Origin: JAJZXY01 sp046706185 | GTDB lineage: Archaea > Thermoplasmatota > Thermoplasmata > Sysuiplasmatales > Sysuiplasmataceae | DNA length: 64,000 nt | NCBI GenBank assembly: GCA_046706185.1 | Contig: JBJKPR010000014.1 | Location: 1-64,000, forward strand | Direction of reading: 5' to 3' | Shown: in pieces, positions 15,274-23,753 of the stretch | Layout of the letters: each line of letters starts with the position of its first letter | Numbering within the stretch: position 1 is the stretch's first letter | Notes under the pieces: generated by a model | The model's input: the letters and a program-made list of their open reading frames with translations, nothing else | What the model was told of the DNA's origin: nothing | The model's database searches: none | Translations under genes and position numbers: made by a program

Positions 15274-16239
15274 TCAGTCCCTTATTCCGTCCTCGTTCAC
15301 TGTGATTACGCATTCTGCCTCCGGAAGGCTTGGCGAATCGACGAGCCTTGCAATTCTTTTGCCCGCCTTGCTCTTCCTGAGGTATATTCTGTATGTGGCG
15401 GTGTGGCCTACTATGTGTCCCCCGACTGGCCTCGTGGGGTCGCCGAAAAAAGCATCCGGCTTTGCAGCCACCTGGTTGGTGCAGAGTATGACTGCATTAT
15501 GCAGATCGCCGAACCTGAGAAGCGCATGCATGTGCGTATTCAGTGCCTGCTGCCTTTCTGCCAGTGTGCCCCTGCCCACATACTCAGCCCTGAAGTGGGC
15601 AGTGAGTGAATCAACAATTAGGACTCTGACAGGCTTCTCCTTTGCAAGTTCCGCCGCCTTCTCCACCAGAAGCATCTGGTGTGCCGAGTTGTATGCCCTT
15701 GCAACATGAATTTTCTTGAGCGTCTCAACAGGGTCGAGACCCATGGCAGAAGACATCTGCGCGATCCTTTCGGGCCGGAAGGTGTTCTCCGTATCTATCA
15801 TCACGATCTCGCCGTTCAGGCCCCCCCTGTCCTCCGGCATTGTTGCATTCACAGCCGCCTGGTGGCACAGCTGTGTTTTGCCGCTTCCGAATTCGCCGTA
15901 TACTTCTGTGATTGCCTGCGTCTCAAGTCCTCCGCCGATGAGGTCGTCGAGCGCCTTGGAGCCTGTAGTCAGCTTTCCCACTGTCCTCCTTCTCTCGAGT
16001 ATTTCGTCTCCTGTCTCAAAACCGCCGATATCCACAGCCTCTTTCGCAGAATTGATGATCTTTGCTGCAGTGGATTCTCCAATTTCGCAGATTTCTGCCA
16101 GGTTCCTCGGTGACTCTATTGCGATGCTCATCAGGTCGCTGTATCCTGCCTCCCTGAGCTTTTCCGCGGTTGCCGGCCCTATGCCGCTTATCTCTTCGAG
16201 CTTCTTTTCTTTGACCTGTACTGTCTTTGAACTTGACAT
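15274..16239 (-). CDS. radA: RadA recombinase
   Basis: The 321-residue archaeal RecA/Rad51 homologue has an N-terminal helix-hairpin-helix DNA-binding domain (I-S-G-I-G-P-A-T-A-E-K-L), the linker, Walker A G-E-F-G-S-G-K-T at 125-132 and Walker B V-L-I-V-D-S-L near 212. No intein interrupts it. It performs strand exchange in recombinational repair. ATG 16239 is chosen because GGTGATTCC precedes it by two bases; a GTG five codons earlier is possible. A clear TATA box lies upstream. Confidence 0.97.
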   Translation of the reverse strand: MSSSKTVQVKEKKLEEISGIGPATAEKLREAGYSDLMSIAIESPRNLAEICEIGESTAAKIINSAKEAVDIGGFETGDEILERRRTVGKLTTGSKALDDLIGGGLETQAITEVYGEFGSGKTQLCHQAAVNATMPEDRGGLNGEIVMIDTENTFRPERIAQMSSAMGLDPVETLKKIHVARAYNSAHQMLLVEKAAELAKEKPVRVLIVDSLTAHFRAEYVGRGTLAERQQALNTHMHALLRFGDLHNAVILCTNQVAAKPDAFFGDPTRPVGGHIVGHTATYRIYLRKSKAGKRIARLVDSPSLPEAECVITVNEDGIRD

Positions 16240-16260
16240 TGGAATCACCACCATTTTGCG

Positions 16261-16273
16261 TTTATTTAAATAC
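16261..16273 (-). promoter_or_regulatory. TATA box of radA
   Basis: GTATTTAAATAAA on the minus strand lies about 25-35 bases before the start codon, giving a very short leader that still holds the GGTGATTCC ribosome-binding site. Confidence 0.6.
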
Positions 16274-16326
16274 GTGTCAGGGGGAGTTACCCGAAAACGG
16301 CATCTCGTGCCTCTTCGTGATTGATT

Positions 16327-18156
16327 TCAGTCCTCTTTTCTGACGTGCCTGACATGGACCGCCTCCCCCTTTTTCTTTTCGTTCATCTCAGCAGCACTCA
16401 TGGACGCGACGCCCACGGCAATTACCCTTCCCTCTCTGGTTATTATCGTTTCATCCCCTATTCTTATCGCGGCCCCCGCATACCGCACCCCTGCAGCAAA
16501 CAGGTTGCCTATCAGCTTGAAGTCTGCAACTTCCACCGTGTAGTCCCGCACTGACTTGCATATCGCGTCTGCCCCATCAAGTGTAAGTGATATCACTCCC
16601 CTGTGCTCGGTGAGCATTCCCCTCTGTTTTCCTCCCGCAGTTATTCTGATATTGGGATACCTGCCAGTCAGGCGTGTTCCGGCGAGTAGCTCCCTTCCTC
16701 CCTCTCCGAACTGGAATGCAGATATGTTTGAAAGAAACGCTCTCATCCTCTCCTCCCACATAATCTTCGGCAGATCCCCGGCTGAGTCGATCGCCTCCGT
16801 CAGCCTCCCCAGAGATTCTGCAGACCTGGTGCTGCCCTGCGAAGTATCAACGAAGTGTACTCCCGCAGCGCTGAGTGCTGTGTTGATGAAATCCCTTTCA
16901 TCCGCAAGGTGGGAAATGACAAGTGAATAACTCCCCCTGGAAAGCAGAGCAGTAAGCAATGCGACGGATCGCTCCTTCTCTTCATGTGACCACTGTCCTG
17001 TCACCGGTATGTCGTAATTTGCAGCGGGAAAGACGGTCTCGAGTTCCTCAGGGACAATACCGAGAGGGGAGGTCACGGTAATCATGTGGACCTGTGCCGG
17101 AAACAGGGATGCCCTGACAGCATTTATGAAGAGGCGGTGGGACTTGGAAAGAAAGTATGGCTTTCTGTTTGAGCAGGGCACAAGGAGCGCAATCCTAAGG
17201 GGAGGCGGGACATACCGTTCGGCGAGACGGTCGACGTAGCGCCTGATTTCAGGCCTCTCAAGAGACTGTCCTGTCACGGCCCTTATTGAAGTGCGGGCAT
17301 TTGCCGCATATCTCTCGAAGAATTCATAGTGCGAACGGTCAAGATACTTCAGGAACTCGGCATTCCACGGAGTGGCTGCAGCCCTCGCCTCCACGTACTC
17401 CCTGAAATTCCCGGATACTATGGCTATCCTGCATCTGTTAAGCTCCGCGAGCAGCTGATATCTGTTGTGCCACAGCGCGCCGCCCTTTTCCCCTGAAACG
17501 CAGGCAGGGCAGCTGCATATCCCCTCCTCCAGTGCGAAGGTACTGTATGCCATCCCGTCGACGAAGACCTGCCCTGTCAGAGCCGAGTGGTCGCTGGCAG
17601 AAGAATCCAGCAGGTCTGCGCCTGCGTATATCAGCATCGGCAGGTTCTGCGGGGTAGCCACCCCCGGCAGGTAAAGCAGTGTGTTGATGCCAACTGCGCT
17701 CCGCGCGCTTACGAGCGTCATTGCCATATCGTACGGATCCCTCAGGATCTCGGGGGCGTTGGATATGTCCACAAGTTCTGATGTCACAGAACTCAGTTCA
17801 CCGGCTATTCTCTCATTTCTCCCGACCGCGATGAAAATATCTGCTCCTGCGTCCCTGTCGTAGCTCTTTTCTATACCCTCTATGAGTGAGGAAAAAGGAA
17901 TGTAGTTCGGCAGGACCACCGTCCTTCCGTCCAGCGACGGTTTTCTCTCACCCCTCACCATTTCATTCTGCGGCGCTATGAACTGCAGCTTCTCCGTATG
18001 CAGAACCTTCGGCGTGAGGAGCAGTTCAAACTGCCCGCCGTACTCATCCCTGTCGCCCGTCTCCGAGAAGAGCACATTTGGCACCCTCAGTTTCGCCTGC
18101 CCGAGATATGAGGTGGCGACCTTTGAGATGAAGTACCGTGATTGAATTTCAATCAT
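16327..18156 (-). CDS. arcS: Archaeosine synthase ArcS (TgtA2)
   Basis: A 609-residue protein. The N-terminal half is a TGT-like domain with the zinc ligands C-x-C-x2-C at 214-219 and H230. The diagnostic P-C-S-N-R-K-P-Y block at 327-334 separates ArcS from the base-exchanging TgtA. The last 75 residues form a PUA RNA-binding domain (G-R-V-I-A-V-G-V-A near the end). ArcS amidates preQ0 already placed at tRNA position 15 to give archaeosine. It starts divergently from pyrB. Confidence 0.94.
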   Translation of the reverse strand: MIEIQSRYFISKVATSYLGQAKLRVPNVLFSETGDRDEYGGQFELLLTPKVLHTEKLQFIAPQNEMVRGERKPSLDGRTVVLPNYIPFSSLIEGIEKSYDRDAGADIFIAVGRNERIAGELSSVTSELVDISNAPEILRDPYDMAMTLVSARSAVGINTLLYLPGVATPQNLPMLIYAGADLLDSSASDHSALTGQVFVDGMAYSTFALEEGICSCPACVSGEKGGALWHNRYQLLAELNRCRIAIVSGNFREYVEARAAATPWNAEFLKYLDRSHYEFFERYAANARTSIRAVTGQSLERPEIRRYVDRLAERYVPPPLRIALLVPCSNRKPYFLSKSHRLFINAVRASLFPAQVHMITVTSPLGIVPEELETVFPAANYDIPVTGQWSHEEKERSVALLTALLSRGSYSLVISHLADERDFINTALSAAGVHFVDTSQGSTRSAESLGRLTEAIDSAGDLPKIMWEERMRAFLSNISAFQFGEGGRELLAGTRLTGRYPNIRITAGGKQRGMLTEHRGVISLTLDGADAICKSVRDYTVEVADFKLIGNLFAAGVRYAGAAIRIGDETIITREGRVIAVGVASMSAAEMNEKKKGEAVHVRHVRKED

Positions 18157-18310
18157 GGTTGAAAGATGCTGTCGTCCTTTTAAAAAGTATCATTTTCCAT
18201 CCTTTCCGGGGACGCGAACAAAATGGCTCATGAAGTCAGGGCATTCTCCGCCAGGTCTCGTTCGACATGGCATCGCCAAGGGCTTTCGCAAATTTCCTCT
18301 TTACCCCTAC

Positions 18311-18320
18311 GATTTAATAC
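18311..18320 (+). promoter_or_regulatory. TATA box of pyrBI
   Basis: GATTTAATAC lies 30-39 bases before the pyrB ATG. Transcription would begin near 18343, giving a nearly leaderless transcript. Confidence 0.5.
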
Positions 18321-18349
18321 TCCGAGCACATCAGCGAATACGGTGTGAG

Positions 18350-19282
18350 ATGGGGAATCCCGAGTTTTCCGACTTTGTGTCGATTAGGGACTTTTCAAAG
18401 CAGCAGATTTCTCTTGTCCTCAAAAAGGCAAAACAGATGGTTCCGTATTCAAACGGTGAGAAGAAGACGAAGGCGCTCGAGGGTAAAATCCTCGGAACGC
18501 TCTTCTATGAACCTTCGACCAGGACGAGGCTTTCCTTCGAAGCAGCAATGCTCAGGCTTGGAGGTGCCGTAATGGGTTTTTCCTCTCCAATGGGTACGTC
18601 GATAGAGAAGGGCGAAAACCTTTCTGACACGATACGCGTGACTGAGAAATATGCAGACATACTCGTCATCAGGCACCCGCTTGAGGGTGCCGCGAGGCTG
18701 GCTGCAGACCTGAGCACAAAACCGGTGGTAAACGCTGGAGATGGAGCAGGCCAGCATCCTACCCAGACGATTCTCGACCTGTTCACAATGCTTGAGACGA
18801 AGCAGAAGCTGGAGGGACTGAATGTAGTGATACTGGGCGACCTCAAGTTCGGGAGGACGGTCCACTCCCTCTCTGAGGCCCTTGCTCTGTTTGGAGCAAA
18901 CCTCACATTTGTCGCTCCCCCGTCGCTGGAGATGCCCAGGGAGGTCATAGCCGAGATCGAGGCCAATGGCAGCAAGCCGAGGTATGCCGCTGCGCTGGAG
19001 GATGCAGTCAAGGAAGCCGATGTGCTCTACGTGACAAGGATCCAGAAGGAGAGATTTGCCGATGCAACGGAATATGCCAAGGTCGCTGGCTCGTACAGGA
19101 TTGACGGGAGGCTTCTATCTCAGGGAAAGTCCACGCTTTCGGTTATGCATCCGCTGCCCAGGATAAGCGAGATTGCACCTGAAGTGGACACGACCCCCCA
19201 CTCTCTCTACTTCAAGCAGGCTGCATACGGCATACCTGTCCGAATGGCGATCCTTTCTATGCTCATGGGGGTGGAAATCTGA
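18350..19282 (+). CDS. pyrB: Aspartate carbamoyltransferase catalytic subunit
   Basis: A 310-residue transcarbamoylase. The carbamoyl phosphate motif S-T-R-T-R is at 56-60, with H-P-L-P-R near the C-terminus and G-D-G-A-G-Q-H-P-T-Q in the middle. It catalyses the first committed pyrimidine step. ATG 18350 is chosen for normal length; an in-frame extension to 18155 would cover the promoter. Its TGA overlaps the start of the regulatory-subunit gene pyrI. Confidence 0.97.
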   Translation: MGNPEFSDFVSIRDFSKQQISLVLKKAKQMVPYSNGEKKTKALEGKILGTLFYEPSTRTRLSFEAAMLRLGGAVMGFSSPMGTSIEKGENLSDTIRVTEKYADILVIRHPLEGAARLAADLSTKPVVNAGDGAGQHPTQTILDLFTMLETKQKLEGLNVVILGDLKFGRTVHSLSEALALFGANLTFVAPPSLEMPREVIAEIEANGSKPRYAAALEDAVKEADVLYVTRIQKERFADATEYAKVAGSYRIDGRLLSQGKSTLSVMHPLPRISEIAPEVDTTPHSLYFKQAAYGIPVRMAILSMLMGVEI

Positions 19283-19737
19283 AAGAGCTGAAGGTCCAGC
19301 CTATCAGGAACGGCACTGTCATTGACCACATAGAAACAGGCGCAGCTCTAAGTGTGCTGAAGATACTGGGTGTGACTGGAGAGGACATCAAGAGCACAAT
19401 CAGCGTGGCCATGCACGTCAGGAGCAAGCAGGAGGAATGGAAGGATATAGTGAAGATTGAGGACAGGGAGCTTTACTCCGATGAGGTAAACAGGATATCG
19501 CTCATAGCACCCCGAGCGACGATCAACATAATCAGGGATTACAATGTCGCAGAGAAAATGAAGGTGCAGCTTCCTTCTGTCGTGAGGGGGATCGTGAGAT
19601 GTGCAAATCCAAACTGTGTTACAAACAGCAACGAGCCGGTGGAAACAAGCTTTCAGGTGGTTAGGGAAAGGCCACTTGCACTCAAGTGCCACTTCTGCGA
19701 CAGGGTTCAGACAAAGGTCGAGAAGTACATAATCTAA
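19279..19737 (+). CDS. pyrI: Aspartate carbamoyltransferase regulatory subunit, apparent CTG start
   Basis: The 152-residue protein has the PyrI nucleotide-binding half (N-G-T-V-I-D-H-I) and the C-terminal zinc domain with C-x5-C and C-x2-C pairs (C-A-N-P-N-C, C-H-F-C). The frame begins at CTG 19279, giving L-K-E-L-K-V-Q-P-I-R, which matches archaeal PyrI N-termini. The next usable start, GTG 19354, would delete the effector-binding strand. CTGA overlaps the pyrB stop by four bases in the manner of the usual ATGA, and GGGGGTGG precedes it. Confidence 0.93.
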   Translation: MKELKVQPIRNGTVIDHIETGAALSVLKILGVTGEDIKSTISVAMHVRSKQEEWKDIVKIEDRELYSDEVNRISLIAPRATINIIRDYNVAEKMKVQLPSVVRGIVRCANPNCVTNSNEPVETSFQVVRERPLALKCHFCDRVQTKVEKYII

Positions 19738-19745
19738 TACATAAT

Positions 19746-20147
19746 CTAATTCAGCCAGGGAGCTTCCTTTCTGAGCCTTGTCGCCCCGTCGTCCATCGCT
19801 TTGAGCGCCTTGTCGATCGACTGCGTGTCCTCCAGCACACCGACAAGTATGTAGTTGGCGCTTACAGGGAAAAGGAGCAGCTTGCTGCTTTCATAGGTCG
19901 CCACTATGTTGTCAACCTTCCCGTCTTTCACATCCGTCTTCACTGCCTCGGCCGCGCTGAAAACAATCGCCGTCATTGCAGCGAACGTCTCTTTCTTCTG
20001 AGGGCTCACTGAATCGCCTGCAACAAGCAGCCCCGTCCTTGAGACTATGGAGCAGGAGGTAAGAGGCCCGTCAGCAACCAGCCTGTCCAGTATACGCTCT
20101 TCGGTCTTCTTGTTTGCAGTCTTGCTCTCCACCAAAAGCGTGTTCAA
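19746..20147 (-). CDS. Roadblock/LC7-family protein
   Basis: A 133-residue alpha-beta protein. Features of the roadblock fold are R-T-G-L-L-V-A-G-D-S after the first helix, the helix F-A-A-M-T-A-I-V-F-S-A-A-E, and paired strands K-L-L-L-F-P-V / Y-I-L-V-G-V-L-E. Roadblock proteins act with small GTPases or membrane regulators; no GTPase gene is adjacent. It converges on pyrI across a 13-base tandem repeat (ACATAATCTAAT twice near 19728-19750). Confidence 0.8.
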   Translation of the reverse strand: MNTLLVESKTANKKTEERILDRLVADGPLTSCSIVSRTGLLVAGDSVSPQKKETFAAMTAIVFSAAEAVKTDVKDGKVDNIVATYESSKLLLFPVSANYILVGVLEDTQSIDKALKAMDDGATRLRKEAPWLN

Positions 20148-20224
20148 CTCCTTTAAGGCAGGTACCCATCGTATCTTTCCAATATAATATTATGCGTGCT
20201 TACCTGGCACTGCCTGATTTCGTG

Positions 20225-21091
20225 TCAGTGAATTAGCTTCATTCCGCAATTCCCGCAGAATGTGTCACCGTCCATCAGTGCTTCCCCGCATGAAGGGCAA
20301 CGCGCCTTGATCTTGCTTCCGCACCTTCGGCAGAAACTGTCGCCCTCGAAGAGTGCGGCACCGCACTCTGAGCACACATCCTCCGCCCTTTTTTCTTTCC
20401 CGGTTCCTTCCTTTCCCTGCGGCGGTATGGCCTGAATGCTCGGCTGCAAATTCTCCTTCTCTGAGAGAAACCTGCTTGCCCTGACTGCGAGGCGAAGCGC
20501 ATCGTCGTATCCGCCCTCCCCGAAGCGCTTCATTGCCTCTGCAAGAAGCCTTTTTGCATTATCCACCCCTGCGGAGCTCCCTTCACCCTTCTCAATCTCC
20601 GCCTGCACTGATTTCAACGTGAAGCTTGCCTCGGCATAGTTCCTCGGCAGTTTCTTTGGAGCGGGAGGCACGTTCTGTTTCACGCCCGTGCCCGGCTCAC
20701 TCGCCATGCGGTCAGCATCCGCCTTTCCGGCATTCGCTGCCACACTTGGCTGCCTCAGGCTCTTTGACCTTATCTCGAACAGTGTGTTTTTTGCATCCTC
20801 GGCAAGAAGCTTTGCGTTTGTGAAGTTGCCCATTTCCAGTTCGGCGTCGGACTGTCTGACAAGAGGCTCGGCCCGTGAGACATCGTAACCCTGCGCCTTC
20901 AGGTTCCTCATGATTGCCTTCGAGGTGACGGATGCATTGTATGCCTCATCCCTGGCAGCGCTGGCAGCAAGCTTCGACCTTCTTCTCCTCATAAGCCTGC
21001 CCCTTGCGTAGCTCCATTCCAGGTAGCCGGCAAGCACAAGCACAGCTATGAGTGCTGCAACAATGAAGTCTGTCTGAACGGTCAGGTCCAA
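20225..21091 (-). CDS. Membrane-anchored coiled-coil protein with double zinc ribbon
   Basis: A 288-residue protein with one transmembrane helix at about 8-26, followed by the basic stretch R-L-M-R-R-R-R-S-K that suggests a cytoplasmic C-terminus. Residues 50-215 are helical with two TPR-like or coiled-coil hairpins (A-K-L-L-A-E-D-A, A-K-R-L-L-A-E-A). The C-terminus has two zinc ribbons: C-S-E-C/C-R-R-C and C-P-S-C/C-G-N-C. Such double zinc ribbons are common in archaeal scaffold proteins. Function is unknown. A GCTATAAAGG promoter element lies near 21200. Confidence 0.8.
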   Translation of the reverse strand: MDLTVQTDFIVAALIAVLVLAGYLEWSYARGRLMRRRRSKLAASAARDEAYNASVTSKAIMRNLKAQGYDVSRAEPLVRQSDAELEMGNFTNAKLLAEDAKNTLFEIRSKSLRQPSVAANAGKADADRMASEPGTGVKQNVPPAPKKLPRNYAEASFTLKSVQAEIEKGEGSSAGVDNAKRLLAEAMKRFGEGGYDDALRLAVRASRFLSEKENLQPSIQAIPPQGKEGTGKEKRAEDVCSECGAALFEGDSFCRRCGSKIKARCPSCGEALMDGDTFCGNCGMKLIH

Positions 21092-21253
21092 GTCAATACC
21101 ATTCCATGTAGTCCCACGGTCCGCAGATAAAACTTACTCATCCATTCTCAGCGGACGGGTTCCGGGGAATGGCCGACAGCGCTCTAAGCGATTTAGCACC
21201 TTTATAGCGGCAAACTTCATCGTTATCCCGAAGGATCCCGATTAATTTGCCTG

Positions 21254-21391
21254 GGCACTAAAGGCAAAACCCCTTTCGGGGCCAAGCTTCCCGTTGGCTC
21301 GCGCACAACAGTACCACAGGGAACGTAGGTGGTCTTAACTTCTGGGATCGGACGAGACCAGGTGTGACACCACCACTATGGCCGTCGTACC
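21254..21391 (-). rRNA. rrf: 5S ribosomal RNA, stand-alone, unusual 3' part
   Basis: The minus strand shows canonical 5S blocks: GGCCATAGTGGTGG at loop A/helix II, TCCGATCCCAGAAGTTAAGACCACC for helix III and loop B, and GTACTGTTGTGCGCGAGCCAACGGGAA for loop E and domain gamma. Helix I can form from GGTAC (5') and GTGCC (3', 21254-21258) plus GGC/GCC. This places a CCCCGAAAGGGG hairpin (21270-21281) inside the RNA, making it about 138 rather than 122 nt. The 3' boundary is uncertain. A stand-alone 5S gene fits Thermoplasmatales. Confidence 0.78.
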
Positions 21392-21417
21392 ATTCCTGAA
21401 GAAGAACATTCGGATTC

Positions 21418-21428
21418 CATATTTATGC
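21418..21428 (-). promoter_or_regulatory. TATA box of 5S rRNA
   Basis: GCATAAATATG on the minus strand lies about 30 bases before the predicted 5S 5' end, the standard archaeal spacing. Confidence 0.6.
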
Positions 21429-21458
21429 CTTTGCCACGTGCAGCAGGACCGTGGCATC

Positions 21459-22199
21459 TCAGATTCCCGCAAGGAGGCCTGCCAGAATGCATGCCACGAC
21501 AATGGATGTTACGTTGTTCGTCTGTTTTCCGATGATTCCGTTCCTTTCCAGCGTTGCTCCGAGGAAGCTGTCCACAATCGAACCAGAGAGGCCTACAGCT
21601 GCTGTGAACGGTATGAAGTAGAAGGGAAGAGGCTGCCCGAGCAGGACAATGAGTGCGTAGCCGACCACCGAAATGAACAGAGCGCCTCCGAACGAAGCCG
21701 CTGTCCCCAGCAGTGAAACACCGCCGTCCGTTCCCGGTGGCACGGGCCTCATCGTGGTTATGAGCCTCGGCCTCCTGTCTATGACACCGACTTCGCTTGC
21801 GAGTGTGTCGGCGGTTGCAGCGCCAATGGCCACGGTGAATATGGTGGCGAACAAAGCCTGTGATGCCAGACTGCTCAGGGCTGTGCTCAGAAGCGCTACA
21901 AACACTGCGGGGAGACTGTTCGCGACGACATTAAGGGTTCCCCTCTCCCCCCTTCTCCCCTCCTGCAGTCCCATTCTCGCCTTCTCGAGCAACCTGAACC
22001 TTGTGGTCAGGAATGCGGCAGCCACAAAAGAGAGGATGAGCAGGAGCCAGGACAGGTTGCCAAGCACCCCGACAATCCCACTTACCGCGAACGCCGAAAT
22101 CGAACCGTACGATGTGAGCAGTTTCTGCCTGTAGGCAGCATAGCTGAGCAGTGAGCTGAGAACAATGGCTATGACCCCTTCCGGCAGCTGTGCTAACAT
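21459..22199 (-). CDS. DUF92-family integral membrane protein (cytidylyltransferase/VTE6-like)
   Basis: A 246-residue protein with six or seven hydrophobic helices and the family's conserved loops: A-D-T-L-A-S-E-V-G, T-T-M-R-P-V-P-P-G-T-D-G-G-V-S and S-I-V-D-S-F-L-G-A-T-L-E-R. The same pattern occurs in plant VTE6 phytyl-phosphate kinase and in TIGR00297 proteins; the polar motifs suggest binding of a nucleotide or prenyl phosphate. The archaeal role is unproven. It ends a three-gene minus-strand operon with the gene at 22227 and the P-loop kinase gene. Confidence 0.85.
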   Translation of the reverse strand: MLAQLPEGVIAIVLSSLLSYAAYRQKLLTSYGSISAFAVSGIVGVLGNLSWLLLILSFVAAAFLTTRFRLLEKARMGLQEGRRGERGTLNVVANSLPAVFVALLSTALSSLASQALFATIFTVAIGAATADTLASEVGVIDRRPRLITTMRPVPPGTDGGVSLLGTAASFGGALFISVVGYALIVLLGQPLPFYFIPFTAAVGLSGSIVDSFLGATLERNGIIGKQTNNVTSIVVACILAGLLAGI

Positions 22200-22226
22200 C
22201 TGGACACCCGTGATTTCAGGCTGGTA

Positions 22227-22544
22227 TTATAATAATGCTCCGTTTTCGCCCAACAGTCTGGAAAGCACCCGGTTCTTCTCGAGAATGCCAAATACCTGCA
22301 TTGCGCAGGCAATGGCAGCTTTTTCGTCACTGCATGGATTGACAAGCAGCCTGCCTGTCCTGTACAGTGTGCATGAAATGTCCCCCAGGACGATGTCAAT
22401 CATCAGACCTGCACTCCTCACTTTGCAGCCGCCCTTTTCAAGCGCTTTTGCGCACACGGAGAGGGGCAGGTCGTACATCCGTTCAGGATAGACGACGTAT
22501 GAATGCCCCGTGCAGGGTCGCGCAGCCAGGAATTCAACAGGCAG
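22227..22544 (-). CDS. Conserved-looking hypothetical protein, 105 aa, probable CTG start
   Basis: No family was recognised. The protein alternates strands and helices, with R-P-C-T-G-H-S-Y-V-V-Y-P-E-R near the N-terminus and S-A-G-L-M-I-D-I-V-L-G-D-I-S-C in the middle. An ATG at 22478 gives only 83 residues, but the frame continues upstream with protein-like sequence to CTG 22544, which follows GGTGGG by six bases and lies 14 bases after the preceding gene's stop. No ATG, GTG or TTG lies between. It sits between the UPF0200-type kinase gene and the DUF92 gene. Confidence 0.6.
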   Translation of the reverse strand: MPVEFLAARPCTGHSYVVYPERMYDLPLSVCAKALEKGGCKVRSAGLMIDIVLGDISCTLYRTGRLLVNPCSDEKAAIACAMQVFGILEKNRVLSRLLGENGALL

Positions 22545-22558
22545 TGTAAACCCACCAG

Positions 22559-23101
22559 TTATGTTACGAATTCCAGCTCCATAAGCAGTTCCTTTATGCT
22601 CTGCCTGAGCTCTTCGATCGTACCTTCGTTGCCCACGACCCTGTCGGAAAGCGCTATGACGTTTCCGAGTCCCCAGCCAAGCTCCCTCCTGTCCCTTTCG
22701 TCAAACTCGCCCTGTGTCATCGGCACATCCTCCCTGTTTCTCGCCCTGAGCCTTTCGTACCTTGTCCGTGCGGAGGCATATACCGTCACGACCACAGCAT
22801 TCTTTCCGAAGTGGCTCCTGAAATGGGCCACTTCAGCCTCGCTTCTTGTCCCGTCAATCACGGTGTTGCCGTGACCAACCTTCTTTACGGTCCTCCTCGC
22901 CCAGACGTCGTTCCCCCTTTTCAGGCGTTCCTCGTTTGCCACGCGCGCCACGTTCTTGCCTGTCATCTCGAGACCGTATTCCGCGACCTTCTCACGAACG
23001 AGGTCGCCCATCTGCACGACAGGTATCCCCAGAGACTTGCAGTACTGTGCAAATTCGGTCTTCCCCGCGCCGGCCATACCGGCAATTATGAGTGCTTTCA
23101 A
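22559..23101 (-). CDS. UPF0200-type P-loop nucleotide kinase-like protein
   Basis: The 180-residue protein has a P-loop G-M-A-G-A-G-K-T-E at 8-16, then V-V-Q-M-G-D-L-V-R-E and a D-G-T-R-S segment, as in nucleoside monophosphate or dephospho-CoA kinases. The archaeal UPF0200 family shares this order and is functionally undefined. TTG 23101 is the start. It heads the small operon running to the DUF92 gene. Confidence 0.82.
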   Translation of the reverse strand: MKALIIAGMAGAGKTEFAQYCKSLGIPVVQMGDLVREKVAEYGLEMTGKNVARVANEERLKRGNDVWARRTVKKVGHGNTVIDGTRSEAEVAHFRSHFGKNAVVVTVYASARTRYERLRARNREDVPMTQGEFDERDRRELGWGLGNVIALSDRVVGNEGTIEELRQSIKELLMELEFVT

Positions 23102-23356
23102 GTCTTTTCATGACACCGGAGATCCACCCTGCTTAAATATTATGCTGGAAAGCACCATTGCTGTAGGAGGGCAATCCACAACCGGGAGATGCCTTGTATT
23201 CGCTTCATGCAGACAGCACTTCATCCCTACTGCCAGCCATTCCGTTCGACCCGGGGACCTCATTCCACGGATAAATAACGTATTAATACCCGTATTGTCT
23301 TCAAATTCCGCTGATATTCGCCCACATCTGAGTAATATCTACAGGCGTGACAACAA
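23102..23356. other. Divergent intergenic region before alba
   Basis: About 255 bases between divergent genes. ATAAATAACGTATTAATACC near 23271-23290 could hold a TATA box for alba, and GCTTAAATATTATGC near 23131 could serve the minus-strand operon. No RNA gene or conserved frame was seen. Confidence 0.4.
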
Positions 23357-23629
23357 ATGGCTGAAGACAACATTATCTACATAGGAAAGAAACCGGCGAT
23401 GAACTACGTACTCGCTGTCGTCACACAGTTCAACAGCGCGGGAAAGGATGTAACCATTAAAGCGCGTGGCAAGTCAATAAGCAGGGCTGTGGACGTTGCC
23501 GAAATCACAAGAAACAGGTTTCTCAAGGAAGCGCTTGTGAAGGAGATCAGGATCGCCACTGAGATGCTCAAAGAGGAAGACGGCACGACCTCCAACGTAT
23601 CATCGATAGAGATTGTCCTCGGAAAGTAG
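23357..23629 (+). CDS. albA: Alba chromatin protein
   Basis: A 90-residue Alba protein: I-Y-I-G-K-K-P-A-M-N-Y-V at 7-18, which contains the lysine pair contacting DNA (K11, K12, the equivalent of the acetylated Sso10b site), then I-K-A-R-G-K-S-I-S-R-A-V-D-V and I-E-I-V-L-G at the end. Alba coats DNA and RNA in archaea. It has its own promoter, and CCAGG/CCTGG and GCGCGTG/CACGCGC inverted repeats follow as a likely terminator. Confidence 0.97.
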   Translation: MAEDNIIYIGKKPAMNYVLAVVTQFNSAGKDVTIKARGKSISRAVDVAEITRNRFLKEALVKEIRIATEMLKEEDGTTSNVSSIEIVLGK

Positions 23630-23694
23630 GCTGACCAGGAGTGTTTTCCAGACCTGGCGCGTGAGTTTCCCTCGCAGCCCACGCGCTCCTTTCC

Positions 23695-23729
23695 AGCAGG
23701 TTCGAACCATTTAATTATCCGAACCTGCT
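23695..23729. promoter_or_regulatory. Palindromic operator-like site over the ppdK TATA box
   Basis: AGCAGGTTCG (23695-23704) and CGAACCTGCT (23720-23729) are perfect 10-base reverse complements. The 15-base spacer contains the TATA-like TTTAATTA at 23710-23717. The ppdK start codon is 25 bases after the right arm. A dimeric regulator bound here would cover the TATA/BRE region and probably block transcription; a stem-loop reading is less likely because the site precedes the expected transcription start. Confidence 0.6.
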
Positions 23730-23753
23730 ACTGAATTGTCGGGTGTTTGACCG

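Noticed and set aside
19728..19750. 13-base tandem repeat at the pyrI end as a functional element
   Set aside because: A single duplication of an AT-rich sequence at a stop codon; a replication slip explains it without any function.
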